A stretch of DNA of 64,000 bases from Thalassospira sp. (GCF_030690045.1 NZ_JAUYHK010000005.1:62001-126000), one strand, 5' to 3'; shown: positions 8,760-18,836, counted from the first letter of the stretch. Translations and numbers: made by a program. Notes: generated by a model from the sequence alone, not told the origin.

Positions 8760-9554
8760 TCAGTCTTCAAAATGCCTGTTGGCGGCAAAAGGGCCTCCCT
8801 GATAGATCACAGCCGGGTCCTGCCGGTCTTCGGCCGGGAATTTGGCTTCGACCGCGGCGCGGAATTTCTCGGAACTGTCTTGCGGGTTCCAGCCCAGAAA
8901 CGCGGCATGGTCGTTATTCCACCAGACACTTTTGTTCGGCGATACGCCATACATCACCAGATGGCCGGTCATGGTGGCATCAAAAATCGCCTGAATCAGC
9001 GAGACAAAATCGCGCGGGCTCATCCAGGTGGACAACATCCTGCGGTTCAACGGTTCGGGGAAACACGACCCAATGCGCACACTGACCGTTTCCAGATCGA
9101 ACTTGTCGTAATAATAACTTGCCAGTGCCTCGCCATAACATTTGGTAACTCCATAAAGGCTGTCGGGGCGCAGGGTGACGGTTTCATCCAGCAACGTGGT
9201 GCGGTCATAAAACCCGATGGTATGATTGGAACTGGCAAACATCACCCGTTTGACGCCGTTTTTGCGGGCCCCTTCATACAGATTATAGGTGCCCAGCAAA
9301 TTCGCCTGTAACAGATCGTCAAAGGCCGCCTCGACCGAAATGCCGCCCAGATGCACAATACCATCGCAATCCCTGGTCAATTCATGCACAGCGGCACGAT
9401 CCGACAGATCGCATGTGACGATTTCCTCGCCCGGCCCGGCCTGCCCCATATCGGAAATATCGGACAATCGCAAAATATCGGCATAGCCCTTTAATCCCTC
9501 GCGCAGGATTTTGCCCAGATTACCGGCAGCCCCGGTGATAAGAAGTCGTTTCAT
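8760..9554 (-). CDS. udh: NAD-dependent uronate dehydrogenase
   Basis: A 264-residue extended short-chain dehydrogenase. It has the NAD motif TGAAGNLG (residues 7-14), the SSNH element (109-111) before the active-site pair Y134 and K138 (YGVTK), and a C-terminal WWNNDHAAFLGW segment that recalls known uronate dehydrogenases. Length matches the family (about 265). Udh oxidises D-glucuronate or D-galacturonate at C1 to the aldarolactone, the first step of the oxidative hexuronate pathway. The surrounding TRAP importer, lactonase and KdgD-like enzyme support this assignment over a generic epimerase. It is the last gene of the block, 35 bases after dctM. Confidence 0.85.
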   Translation of the reverse strand: MKRLLITGAAGNLGKILREGLKGYADILRLSDISDMGQAGPGEEIVTCDLSDRAAVHELTRDCDGIVHLGGISVEAAFDDLLQANLLGTYNLYEGARKNGVKRVMFASSNHTIGFYDRTTLLDETVTLRPDSLYGVTKCYGEALASYYYDKFDLETVSVRIGSCFPEPLNRRMLSTWMSPRDFVSLIQAIFDATMTGHLVMYGVSPNKSVWWNNDHAAFLGWNPQDSSEKFRAAVEAKFPAEDRQDPAVIYQGGPFAANRHFED

Positions 9555-9589
9555 AAGAATTTCCTGTTTTTTGTATCAAACGGATGACA

Positions 9590-10876
9590 TCACGATCCGA
9601 AAAGAATATCCGGCAACATCAACGAAACCGCCGGAACATAGGTGGTCAGCGCCAGCGCGACCAGAATAGCCAGATAAAATGGCCAGATGGTCCGCACGGC
9701 CTGTTCAATTTTGATGCCGCCAATTGCACAGCCGACAAACAGACACGACCCCACCGGCGGCGTACACAGGCCCAGCCCCAAATTCATCATCAGAACAATG
9801 CCGAACTGCACCGGGTCCATGCCAAAACTGACCGCCAGCGGCAAAAATATCGGCGTACAGATCAGGATCAGGGCCGCCATATCCATGATCATACCGGCAA
9901 TCAGCAACATGATGTTGATCAGCAGAAACACCATCAACGGATTGTCGGTGATCATGGTGATGAAAGACGCCAGCGCATCGGGCACCTGATAAAACGCCAG
10001 CATATAGCCATAAGCACTGGCACAGCCAACAAGGATCATCACCAGCGCCGTGGTCTTGCTGGCCTGTTTGACCGCAGCAACAAACCCGGCCCAACTGAGT
10101 TCACGATAGACAAGCGTCGTGATCACCAACGCATAAATCACACCAATGGCACCGGATTCCGTCACAGTGAACATGCCGCTCAGAACGCCACCAACAATGA
10201 TGACAGCAGTAAAAAATCCCGGAATCGCGCCAAGTGCCGTAATGCCAACAACCCGCCAGCCCGGAAAGGGCACCGACGGATAGCCATGCCGGACCGCAAC
10301 CGCCCAGGCCGCAATCATCAAAAACAGACACATGATGATGCCCGGCACCATCCCGGCCATGAACAGTTGCGAAATCGAAATCCCGCCGCCTGCCGCAACG
10401 GCATACAGAATCATATTGTGACTGGGCGGAATGACAATCCCGGCAATGGAGGATGTCACGGTGACATTGACGGCATAATCGGCGCGGTATCCTTCCTTTT
10501 TCATCACCGGAATCAGGATCGAACCCAGCGCCGACGTATCGGCCACCGCCGATCCGGAAATGCCGCCAAACAGCATCGATGAAAATACATTCACAATGCC
10601 AAGTCCGCCCCGGCGACTGCCGATCAGGGCCGTGACAAATTGCACCAACCGGTTGGCGATCCCGCCATGCAACATCAGTTCACCGGCAAAAATGAAAAAC
10701 GGAATGGCTAAAAGGGAAAAGGTACTGACGCCAGACCCGATGCGCTGAAATGCAATCAGGGTCGGCAAACCCTCGTAAAAAAAGGCCGCAAGGGCGGCAA
10801 CGCCAAGGGAAATCGCAACAGGCATGCCGATCAGAATACCGATGGCAAACAGGCCCAGCAGAATAGTCATGCCCAT
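9590..10876 (-). CDS. TRAP transporter large permease DctM
   Basis: A 428-residue integral membrane protein with about a dozen hydrophobic segments. It is the ion-coupled transport subunit of a tripartite ATP-independent (TRAP) importer. Family landmarks are LLAIPFFIFAGELMLHGGIANRLV, SSMLFGGISGSAVADTSALGSILIPVM and NLGLGLCTPPVGSCLFV. Its ATG directly abuts the dctQ stop (TAA then ATG), showing tight coupling. With DctQ and DctP it should import the uronate or aldarate used by the neighbouring enzymes; the substrate is inferred from context only. Confidence 0.9.
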   Translation of the reverse strand: MGMTILLGLFAIGILIGMPVAISLGVAALAAFFYEGLPTLIAFQRIGSGVSTFSLLAIPFFIFAGELMLHGGIANRLVQFVTALIGSRRGGLGIVNVFSSMLFGGISGSAVADTSALGSILIPVMKKEGYRADYAVNVTVTSSIAGIVIPPSHNMILYAVAAGGGISISQLFMAGMVPGIIMCLFLMIAAWAVAVRHGYPSVPFPGWRVVGITALGAIPGFFTAVIIVGGVLSGMFTVTESGAIGVIYALVITTLVYRELSWAGFVAAVKQASKTTALVMILVGCASAYGYMLAFYQVPDALASFITMITDNPLMVFLLINIMLLIAGMIMDMAALILICTPIFLPLAVSFGMDPVQFGIVLMMNLGLGLCTPPVGSCLFVGCAIGGIKIEQAVRTIWPFYLAILVALALTTYVPAVSLMLPDILFGS

Positions 10877-11422
10877 TTATTCGGACCTCTCGTCAAACAT
10901 GTCGTCACTGTAATAGCGGCTTTGCGCAATTTGTTTCCAACCAGTGATGATTTTCAGAATATGCACGACGCTGTAAAAACAAATGGCGGCCCCACAAACT
11001 GCCATCGGGACAGAACGCCAGCCATCGGAAATGCGAATGATCGGCATGGTTTTAGCCCAGTTAAACGCCACCAGTTTCATACCGTCTTGCAACATGTAAT
11101 AGCCAAATACCGTCATCGCGATATAACTGATGACAGCAAGCACAGCCGCAATACGCGGCGGGCAGGAATCCCGGATATAACTGACGGCAAGATGGCTGTT
11201 ATCGCGAAAACCGGCGGCCGCGACCGGAAAGGTAATCAGAACAATCAGCACCAGCGAGGCCTGATCCACCCAGGTCGGGGTCGCATTCAGGACATAGCGG
11301 CCAAATACCATCCAGCCGAAAATGGGAATAAGCAGAACCAGCGCGATACCGCCGATCAGAATCAGAATTTTGGCCAGAACCGCGCCGAGACGATCCAGCA
11401 ATCGGGTGATTTGCGTCAGCAT
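10877..11422 (-). CDS. TRAP transporter small permease DctQ
   Basis: A 181-residue, four-helix membrane protein of the DctQ family. It has PIFGWMVFGRYVLNATPTWVDQASLVLIVLITFPVAAAGFRDNSHLAV, in which the F-x-R-Y-V and DNSHL elements are typical. I chose the ATG at 11422 with a nearby ACGGA site; a longer frame would need a TTG. It links the binding protein DctP to DctM. A hairpin between dctP and dctQ probably lowers membrane-subunit expression relative to the binding protein. Confidence 0.85.
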   Translation of the reverse strand: MLTQITRLLDRLGAVLAKILILIGGIALVLLIPIFGWMVFGRYVLNATPTWVDQASLVLIVLITFPVAAAGFRDNSHLAVSYIRDSCPPRIAAVLAVISYIAMTVFGYYMLQDGMKLVAFNWAKTMPIIRISDGWRSVPMAVCGAAICFYSVVHILKIITGWKQIAQSRYYSDDMFDERSE

Positions 11423-11457
11423 TCCGTACCGCCCGGAAAAATTCAAAACAACAAATG

Positions 11458-11488
11458 TAAAGAAGGGCGGCGAGAACCCCGCCGCCCC
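11458..11488 (-). terminator. Intra-operon hairpin between dctP and dctQ
   Basis: An 8-bp stem GGGCGGCG (11465-11472) with CGCCGCCC (11480-11487) is followed on the minus strand by TTCTTTA. The T-run is short, so partial termination or protection of the dctP 3' end is more likely than a full stop. Such hairpins commonly raise binding-protein levels over permease levels. Confidence 0.6.
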
Positions 11489-11503
11489 TTGACTGTGCCC
11501 GGA

Positions 11504-12496
11504 TTATTTCTGGGCGTCCAGCGTGGCCTGCACCAGATCGGCAAGATCCGGATTGGCCGCAAGGAACTGCTCATAAACCGGTTTCATCGCATCCTGAAAC
11601 GCAGTTTTGTCCGCGATTTCATTAATTTCGATGCCAGCGGCAAGAACCTTGGCTTTGCTTTTTTCATCGCCTTCGGCCCACAATTTGCGTTGCAGGGTTA
11701 CCGAAGCTTCGGCGGCTTCGTGAACGATTTTCTTTTCATCGTCGCTCAGGTTGTCATAGAGCGCCTTGTTCATGCACAGGCATTCCGGCAAGATCAGATG
11801 TTCGGTCACCGAATAGTATTTCGCGGCTTCAAAATGGCCGGACGAATCATAGGACGGATAATTGTTTTCCGCCCCGTCGATCACCCCCAGTTTCAACGAC
11901 TGGAACACTTCGCCATAGGGAAGCGGGGTGGCATTCCCGCCAAGGGCCGCAACCATGTTGACATAAAGGTCGTTGCTCATGACACGGAATTTCATGCCTT
12001 TAACATCGTCGGGTGTATTGATCGGTTTTTGGGTATTGTAGAAAGACCGCGCACCCGAATCAAACCAGCCCAGCGGCTGAAGACCGGCTTCGACCAGACC
12101 TTCTGAAATGCGTTCGCCAACCGGGCCATCCATGATGCCGTGCATGGCATCAACGCTTTTGAAGATAAAGGGCAGCGACACAATATTGGCAGATGGCGAC
12201 ACTTCGCCCATCGGCCCCATATTGAAAACCGCCCAGTCCAGACCGCCAAGGCGGACCTGCTGGATCGCATCGGGCTGATCACCCAGAACCGCGTTGTGGT
12301 AAACCTTGCTTTCAAGGCTGCCGCCGGATTTTTCATTGATCAGACGGGCAAATTCTTCCATGCCTTCGGAAACCGAATATCCCGGCGGGTGGATGTTCCA
12401 GCCGCGCCATTCGCGGGCCTGAGCCCCGGCGGCGATGGAAACGGACAGGGCCGCTGCGGCCAATGTCAAGGTTGTGGTTTTGAAATAGGAATTCAT
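11504..12496 (-). CDS. TRAP transporter substrate-binding protein DctP
   Basis: A 330-residue periplasmic binding protein. It has a Sec signal peptide ending near AGAQA-RE (residue ~27). The DctP core includes GVIDGAENNYPSYDSSGHFEAAKYYSVTEH, with the family's G-x-x-D-G-x-E-N pattern and the conserved Arg of MKFRVMSND that binds substrate carboxylate. Upstream there is a 14-bp perfect palindrome, a candidate operator for the FCD-type regulator in this cluster. It most likely captures hexuronates or aldarates, judged by neighbouring enzymes. Confidence 0.9.
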   Translation of the reverse strand: MNSYFKTTTLTLAAAALSVSIAAGAQAREWRGWNIHPPGYSVSEGMEEFARLINEKSGGSLESKVYHNAVLGDQPDAIQQVRLGGLDWAVFNMGPMGEVSPSANIVSLPFIFKSVDAMHGIMDGPVGERISEGLVEAGLQPLGWFDSGARSFYNTQKPINTPDDVKGMKFRVMSNDLYVNMVAALGGNATPLPYGEVFQSLKLGVIDGAENNYPSYDSSGHFEAAKYYSVTEHLILPECLCMNKALYDNLSDDEKKIVHEAAEASVTLQRKLWAEGDEKSKAKVLAAGIEINEIADKTAFQDAMKPVYEQFLAANPDLADLVQATLDAQK

Positions 12497-12573
12497 TGGG
12501 TAGTCCTCCCGTGACGTGTTGTGGTTTTTTAACCTTCCCCTTGCGGGGGCTCTTGTTGTCAGAAAACCTTACG

Positions 12574-12595
12574 ACTTGTAACTTGTAATTACAAG
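12574..12595. promoter_or_regulatory. Candidate GntR/FCD operator upstream of dctP
   Basis: CTTGTAATTACAAG (12582-12595) is a perfect 14-bp palindrome preceded by an extra half site, ACTTGTA (12574-12580). Related CTTGTAA half sites occur upstream of the cluster's own gntR gene (16470-16476). FCD-domain GntR proteins usually bind short TTGT-ACAA style dyads. Binding is inferred. Confidence 0.5.
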
Positions 12596-12659
12596 ACGGC
12601 GTTTTACGTTTTCCGAAACAAATTTGCGGGCCTGATTTTTATTTTGGCTCCAAAGGAAA

Positions 12660-12690
12660 CGGCACCCGGCAAGCACGCGCCTGCCGGGTG
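12660..12690 (-). terminator. Hairpin after kdgD
   Basis: A 9-bp stem, CACCCGGCA (12663-12671) and TGCCGGGTG (12682-12690), lies just after the minus-strand kdgD stop. The downstream T content is modest, so termination may be partial and some transcription could continue into dctP. Confidence 0.6.
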
Positions 12691-12698
12691 GTCTTCAA

Positions 12699-13914
<1,216 letters not shown>

Positions 13915-14679
13915 ATGTCCGATATCACAACCGCCGCCACCCAGCTTGCCAATGCCTTTACAAACCACCGGCTTCTGACCTCCCTGCCCGACAGCGCCAC
14001 CCCGCAAAGCTTTGAAGAATCTTACACCATTCAAAAAGAAACCCTGATCCGGACCGGCAAAAAAATCGAAGGCTGGAAACTGGCGGTTGCCACACCTGCC
14101 GCCCAGGCAAAACTGGGCATTGACGGACCGCTGATTGGGCCGATTCTGGCCGGGCATGTTGTCGAGAACGGCGGCGAAATGCCCGCCAGCCGGTTTCATT
14201 TCCCCAATATCGAGGCTGAAATTGTTCTGATCATCGGGGCAACCCCGCCCGCCGATGTCAGTATCGCCACCATCGGCCAATATGTCGCCAGTGCGCGTCT
14301 TGCCATTGAAATCGCAGATCGCCGTTTTGTCGAAAAACCATCACCGATGGTCACATTAGCGGATTTGAACGCCACCGGCTATCTGGTGGTCGGCGATGAA
14401 ATTACCGGCTGGCGCAAGGGGGATTTTACCGGCGGTCTGGTTGAAACATGGTGCAATGACACCTTGCTGGCCCGCAATGACGATCCGGGCCAATGGCCCG
14501 ATCCTCTGGCAGGGTTGGTATATCTTGTCGGATTTCTGGCAAAGCGTGGCGAATATCTGAAACCCGGCGATGTCATCACCACCGGTGCCTGCGCCACGCC
14601 GACCCTTGCTGCCTCCGGGGTGATGGAGGCCCGCTTTGACGGGTTGGGCACCGTGCGTTTTACCCTCCGCCCAGAATAA
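13915..14679 (+). CDS. FAH-superfamily 2-keto-4-pentenoate hydratase-like protein
   Basis: A 254-residue member of the fumarylacetoacetate hydrolase superfamily, closest in style to 2-oxopent-4-enoate hydratase (MhpD/XylJ). The metal-binding acidic pair is E100 and E102 (NIEAEI), followed by AIEIADRRF with the third carboxylate. The KIEGWKLA element near residue 50 is typical of the hydratase branch. The family hydrates or tautomerises 2-keto acids with Mg2+. No other meta-cleavage pathway gene is nearby. Its position inside the uronate block, divergent from kdgD, suggests a role on a 2-keto-3-deoxy sugar acid, but that is inference. Start 13915 was chosen over an upstream GTG frame because family alignment begins there. 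Confidence 0.8.
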   Translation: MSDITTAATQLANAFTNHRLLTSLPDSATPQSFEESYTIQKETLIRTGKKIEGWKLAVATPAAQAKLGIDGPLIGPILAGHVVENGGEMPASRFHFPNIEAEIVLIIGATPPADVSIATIGQYVASARLAIEIADRRFVEKPSPMVTLADLNATGYLVVGDEITGWRKGDFTGGLVETWCNDTLLARNDDPGQWPDPLAGLVYLVGFLAKRGEYLKPGDVITTGACATPTLAASGVMEARFDGLGTVRFTLRPE

Positions 14680-14697
14680 CCTGCCCCATCCATCACA

Positions 14698-14737
14698 TCA
14701 AAAAACCGGCACCTTTTGCGGGTGCCGGTCTTTTTCG
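14698..14737. terminator. Bidirectional terminator, FAH hydratase / lactonase
   Basis: A 9-bp stem ACCGGCACC (14705-14713) and GGTGCCGGT (14721-14729) is flanked by A-run and T-run on both sides, so it serves both converging genes. Confidence 0.85.
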
Positions 14738-14744
14738 ATGATGC

Positions 14745-15644
14745 TCAGGCTTCGCGGAATTTATGAACCGGCACACCGGGAACATCTACCCGCAAACTCA
14801 ACACCGATCCGGCCAGCGGAAAGGCATCAAGTTTTTCGGCACTGTAATTTTCTGTCAGGCTGGTCACAAAAATTGTTTTCATATCCGGTCCGCCAAAACA
14901 GGGCATGGTCGGGCTGGGCACAGGCAAGGCAATGGATTGCAACAGGGTGCCATCCGGCGCAAAGCGGTTCAGATTGCCTGCCGATACCCCGGCACTCCAG
15001 TAACAGCCTTCCATATCGGCCGCCGCCCCGTCGGGTCGGCCCAGCGTATCGTCAAGATCAAGAAAACGGGTACAGTTGGAAATAGCGCCGGTCGCAGCAT
15101 CAAAATCCCAACGATTGACCCACGGCCCGCGCGAATCCGAATGGAACATCACCTTGCCATCCGGCCCCCAAGCCAGCCCGTTGGAGATTTTTACCCCGCC
15201 GATCTTGTGCTCCACCGTGCCATCTCCGGTCACGCGATATACTGACGCCACCGGCTTTTTCTCAACATTCTGATCCATCGTGCCGATCCAGAATGCGCCA
15301 TCCGGGCCGATTTTGCCATCATTGGTCCGGCTCATATCATTACCGGCATCAATTTCGGCGATTTTTTCCTGTGCCCCACTGATCGGATCAAACAGAATCA
15401 CATCCTTGCGCAGGGCAATGACAAACCGCCCACGATCCGTCAGACCAAAACAGCCAACCTCGCTGTCAAATTGCCAGCTTTGCCGCATCCCGTCGGACAA
15501 GGACACCGCATGAATTTTGCGACCCAGAATATCGGCCCACAACAAACGGTTATTGGCAGCATCCCAGTTCGGGCATTCGCCCAGTTCAAAACGCGCCTGT
15601 ACCAGAATGTTGATTTCAGGCGTATTTGCGGAAATCGGCGACAT
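14745..15644 (-). CDS. SMP-30/gluconolactonase family lactonase (likely aldarolactonase)
   Basis: A 299-residue six-bladed propeller of the SMP-30/LRE family. The metal-site landmarks are FELGECPNWD near the N-terminus (Glu ligand), SRTNDGKIGPDGAFWIGTMD (Asn ligand region), ISNGLAWGPDGKVMFHSDS and GRPDGAAADMEGCYWSAG (Asp ligand). These enzymes hydrolyse sugar lactones with a divalent cation. The product of Udh is a glucaro- or galactarolactone, and SMP-30 type lactonases (UxuL/UxuF class) open such rings in other Proteobacteria, so that role is the best fit. Start 15644 has AGGG about 8 bases upstream; the ATG at 15674 lacks a site. Confidence 0.85.
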   Translation of the reverse strand: MSPISANTPEINILVQARFELGECPNWDAANNRLLWADILGRKIHAVSLSDGMRQSWQFDSEVGCFGLTDRGRFVIALRKDVILFDPISGAQEKIAEIDAGNDMSRTNDGKIGPDGAFWIGTMDQNVEKKPVASVYRVTGDGTVEHKIGGVKISNGLAWGPDGKVMFHSDSRGPWVNRWDFDAATGAISNCTRFLDLDDTLGRPDGAAADMEGCYWSAGVSAGNLNRFAPDGTLLQSIALPVPSPTMPCFGGPDMKTIFVTSLTENYSAEKLDAFPLAGSVLSLRVDVPGVPVHKFREA

Positions 15645-15701
15645 GACGGAACCCTGTCTGTTGTAAAAATTCATATGATGACTTAATGCCTGTTGCCCCG
15701 G

Positions 15702-15720
15702 CACTTGTCAATGACAGGTG
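15702..15720. promoter_or_regulatory. Imperfect dyad between gntR and the lactonase gene
   Basis: CACTTGTCA (15702-15710) and TGACAGGTG (15712-15720) form a 9-bp dyad with one mismatch. It shares the ACTTGT element with the palindrome upstream of dctP. It could be a regulator site or an mRNA hairpin; I cannot separate the two. Confidence 0.4.
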
Positions 15721-15727
15721 CATCGCA

Positions 15728-16444
15728 TTACATGTCGCGGGCGTGATCGGTGACGCGCTGCCGTGCCTGCATCAAATGATATCGCATCAAAATTTCCGCC
15801 GACACACCATCGCGGCTTAGAATGGCGTCGTAAATCTGCTGATGTTCTTCGGCCACCTTGCGAATGCGGTCCTTGGATCCGGTGCGGGTGATGCTAAGCG
15901 CGACATTCATCGATCCCGCGATGACGCCATGCAGGGAATTAAGCATCGAAACAAAGATGTCATTGCCGCTGGCCCGCGCAATCGCGACATGAAAATCAAA
16001 ATCGGCCTCGTTGGCGATCACACCGCTGCTCAGGCCGCGCGACAGGGTTTTTAACGCCTGTTCGATTTCCCGGTGATGGCGGGTTCCGGCGCGCTCCGCC
16101 GCCAGACGCGCGGTTGTACCTTCAATCGCGATACGCGCCTCGAAACAGCGCAGCAATCCGGCAACATCTGCGGATTGGGCAAATTCAATCAATCCTTGTG
16201 GCGGGCGTTTTTTGACAAATGACCCGACCCCCTGCCGGGCATAGACCAGGCCATCGGTTTGCAGTTTGCGCAAGGCTTCGCGTACCACAGGCCGCGATAC
16301 CCCGAATGATGTGCAAATCTCGTTTTCCGATGGCAACTTTGCCCCTTCGGCCAGATTGCCCGACACAATCTGTTCCAGAATCTGCCCATAAAGCTGATCT
16401 GCCAGTTTTTCACGCTTCTGGATATTAAGCTGCAACCCCGTCAT
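15728..16444 (-). CDS. GntR family transcriptional regulator, FCD (FadR-like) subfamily
   Basis: A 238-residue regulator. The GntR winged helix occupies residues ~10-75 (LADQLYGQILEQIVSGNLAEGAKLPSENEICTSFGVSRPVVREALRKL is the characteristic block). An all-helical FCD ligand domain follows, with the metal-ligand pattern FDFHVAIARASGN and later EEHQQIYDAILSRD. FCD regulators bind carboxylates and commonly repress sugar-acid pathways; here uronate or aldarate derivatives are likely. The ATG at 16444 was chosen over a GTG two codons earlier. It ends the cluster and is divergent from the LysE gene. Confidence 0.88.
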   Translation of the reverse strand: MTGLQLNIQKREKLADQLYGQILEQIVSGNLAEGAKLPSENEICTSFGVSRPVVREALRKLQTDGLVYARQGVGSFVKKRPPQGLIEFAQSADVAGLLRCFEARIAIEGTTARLAAERAGTRHHREIEQALKTLSRGLSSGVIANEADFDFHVAIARASGNDIFVSMLNSLHGVIAGSMNVALSITRTGSKDRIRKVAEEHQQIYDAILSRDGVSAEILMRYHLMQARQRVTDHARDM

Positions 16445-16674
16445 GCCCACGACCTTTTGCGCTTGTTATCTTGTAAATATCATTGGCAAGAAATATCGCC
16501 AAATGGATCGCGGGTAAAGCCAACACTGTGATTTTCCTGAAAACAGGCCAAATACCTGTCACATGAACTTACAGGAAAACCGGGAAACCGGGCATGACAA
16601 ACCCTTTGTCACCGCCGGTAAAATACGGCAATCTGCTTGCGTCAGGACCATCTCCATATGAAAGGATCGTCGAA

Positions 16675-17310
16675 ATGACGCTGGAAATCTGGCTTGCCTT
16701 TGTTGTCGCCTGTGCCGTTGTTCTTGCCATTCCGGGGCCGACCGTGATGCTGGTCGTCAGCTATGCGCTTGGCAAGGGCCGACAAACCGCATGGGCGACC
16801 GTGCCTGGTGTGGCGCTGGGCGATCTGACGGCAATGACGGTTTCCTTGCTGGGTGCCGGGGCACTTCTGGCCGCATCGGCGACCGCCTTTACCGTGCTGA
16901 AACTATGCGGGGCGGTTTATCTGGTCTGGCTGGGTGTGAAAATGTGGCGCGACAAACCCGAAGCCCTGCACGATTCCCGTGATGCCAAACGCAACCGGCC
17001 CAGCCGGATGTTTTTGCAGTCCTATATCGTGACGGCTTTAAACCCCAAGGGCATTGTGTTTTTCATCGCCTTTGTCCCGCAATTTGTCGTCGCCAACAGC
17101 CCGCTGATGCCGCAATTTGGCATCATGATCGCAACCTTTGTCACACTGGCGGCGGTCAATACCGCCATGTGGGCCATTCTGGCCGGAACCTTGCGTGAAA
17201 AATTCCGCCACCCCCGCGCCATGCAACGCATCAACCGGGCGGGCGGCAGTGTCTTGATTGCCGCAGGCCTTCTGACCGCCCTCACACGGCGCGCCAGCGC
17301 CGCAGCCTGA
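16675..17310 (+). CDS. LysE/RhtB family amino acid exporter
   Basis: A 211-residue membrane protein with about six hydrophobic segments. The family N-terminus is ACAVVLAIPGPTVMLVVSYALGKG, and LNPKGIVFFIAFVPQF lies in the middle (the LNPK motif). It exports amino acids or their analogues by a proton-coupled mechanism; specificity cannot be read. The ATG at 16675 has a good AAAGGAT site; the open frame upstream is not used. Its 3' end overlaps the convergent msrQ gene by 29 bases, and no terminator is visible between them. Confidence 0.88.
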   Translation: MTLEIWLAFVVACAVVLAIPGPTVMLVVSYALGKGRQTAWATVPGVALGDLTAMTVSLLGAGALLAASATAFTVLKLCGAVYLVWLGVKMWRDKPEALHDSRDAKRNRPSRMFLQSYIVTALNPKGIVFFIAFVPQFVVANSPLMPQFGIMIATFVTLAAVNTAMWAILAGTLREKFRHPRAMQRINRAGGSVLIAAGLLTALTRRASAAA

Positions 17311-18166
17311 TCATTTTGATCCATCCTGACGTGGCGGTCATCATGCCGCCACGGTCCTGCATCGCCTTCCACAAGGCGATTGCCACCATCGCCAGACCGG
17401 CGAAAAACACCAGCCATGCCGGGCGCAGCGGCCAGATAAAATCCAGATTGGCCGCCACCACAATTTCAGGCGGAATTCCGGTGGCCAGCCCGTACCACGC
17501 ATATTCAATCCCCACCGTGATCAGACCGGCAGAAAGTGCAATCCCTGCCATCACCAACGGCCTGCGCAATGATCCGCCCAAATGAACAACAAGGCGACAG
17601 GCCATCAGGGCAACAAACAAGCCCGCCATCAAGGTCGCTTCGCTGACATCGATCTTGGATTGCATGAAAAAATGCAAAATACCCAGCACCGCAATGCCAT
17701 AACTTGCCCGGTGCAACCTGCCCCAGTTTTTACCCATGCGGCGCATCATTCCCCGGGTCGATGTCACACCCAGCACGACAAGGCCAAACAACGCAACAAA
17801 GCCAATGGTCAGATAAATGCGCAAAACAATCTCGCTGGCGATCCGGGCGATATCCCAGGATTGCGTCGCCGCATATAACATCAGATGGCACAATCCATAT
17901 CCCATCGCCGCCAGCCCGACCATACGCCGCACCAGCATCACCTGCCCCCATCGCGTCACCCGGCGCAACGGCGTGATCAATAAGGACAGCAACAAAAACC
18001 GGATCGTCCAGTCACCACTGTCCAGGATCGCGGTTTTGATCGGCTCCACCCCGCCATCCGCCGTCATCACGCGCCAGAAAATAAAGGCACCGGGCACCAA
18101 TAAACCGGCAAAGACCAAAAATTTGAAAACCGAAAAACGGCCGGATGGGTCACACCAGGGGAACAT
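17282..18166 (-). CDS. msrQ: MsrQ-like heme-binding membrane subunit (YedZ family), C-terminally extended
   Basis: An integral membrane protein of 294 residues. The first ~210 match MsrQ/YedZ: a TGD/SGDW-type start with LLSLLITPLRRVTRWGQVMLVRRMVGLAAMGYGLCHLMLY, then LGVTSTRGMMRRMGKNWGRLHRASYGIAVLGILHFF, which places conserved heme His residues. MsrQ passes electrons from the quinone pool to the periplasmic methionine sulfoxide reductase MsrP. About 70 extra residues with two further hydrophobic segments follow the usual end. No msrP gene is adjacent, though the two are normally an operon. The assignment is firm at family level; its partner here is unknown. Confidence 0.82.
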   Translation of the reverse strand: MFPWCDPSGRFSVFKFLVFAGLLVPGAFIFWRVMTADGGVEPIKTAILDSGDWTIRFLLLSLLITPLRRVTRWGQVMLVRRMVGLAAMGYGLCHLMLYAATQSWDIARIASEIVLRIYLTIGFVALFGLVVLGVTSTRGMMRRMGKNWGRLHRASYGIAVLGILHFFMQSKIDVSEATLMAGLFVALMACRLVVHLGGSLRRPLVMAGIALSAGLITVGIEYAWYGLATGIPPEIVVAANLDFIWPLRPAWLVFFAGLAMVAIALWKAMQDRGGMMTATSGWIKMIRLRRWRAV

Positions 18167-18304
18167 GCGTCAATTGCCTTATGTCGTTTTTACGATATTC
18201 TGCCTACTCAACCGGGAAAAGGCGGGCACGTCACCTGAATTCCATCTCAACTTTTCGCGAGAAACCGCGTGAACATCGCCATCCCACCACATAAGGACCC
18301 CATC

Positions 18305-18754
18305 ATGGACGGTTTCACCAACCCCGATGCAGATGGCATTCGCGCCATCTTGAACCGCACCCGCACCATTGCCCTTGTCGGGGCCAGTCCCAAGCCGGAC
18401 CGCCCTTCCAACCGGGTAATGAAATTTTTGCTGGGGTCTGGATATCACGTTATTCCGGTCAATCCCGGTTTGGCGGGACAGGAAATCCACGGGCAAATCG
18501 TTTATGCCAGCCTTGCCGATATCCCGGAAAAAATCGATCTGGTCGATGTGTTTCGCAACAGCGACGATGCCGGAGGTGTTATTGACGAGGCCATTGCCAT
18601 CAAGGCCGGGGCCGTGTGGTTGCAACTGGATGTGATTAACGAAGACGGTGCCGCCCGCGCCATCAAGGCTGGCCTTGATGTGGTTATGGATCGCTGCCCG
18701 GCGATTGAAATTCCCCGCCTGTTCGGTACTGGCTGGAAACATCCGTCAGTGTAA
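18305..18754 (+). CDS. CoA-binding domain protein (YccU family)
   Basis: A 149-residue Rossmann-fold protein of the CoA_binding_2 type. The N-terminal nucleotide loop is IALVGASPKPDRPSNRV, followed by GYHVIPVNPG and the C-terminal DRCPAIEI block with a conserved Cys. Length and motifs match YccU-like proteins that bind CoA; their physiological role is not established. The ATG at 18305 has an AAGGA site 8 bases upstream, so the upstream GTG is not needed. Confidence 0.85.
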   Translation: MDGFTNPDADGIRAILNRTRTIALVGASPKPDRPSNRVMKFLLGSGYHVIPVNPGLAGQEIHGQIVYASLADIPEKIDLVDVFRNSDDAGGVIDEAIAIKAGAVWLQLDVINEDGAARAIKAGLDVVMDRCPAIEIPRLFGTGWKHPSV

Positions 18755-18775
18755 CCGGCCCGAATGATCCGCCAT

Positions 18776-18808
18776 GAAAAAAGGCGCCACGATGAATGTG
18801 GCGCCTTT
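18776..18808 (-). terminator. Intrinsic terminator after the exported hypothetical gene
   Basis: An 8-bp stem GGCGCCAC (18783-18790) and GTGGCGCC (18798-18805) is followed on the minus strand by TTTTTT. The plus-strand side has only TTT, so its main use is for the minus-strand gene. Confidence 0.75.
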
Positions 18809-18836
18809 GGCATCGGTCACAAAAAGGGACGCAGGA

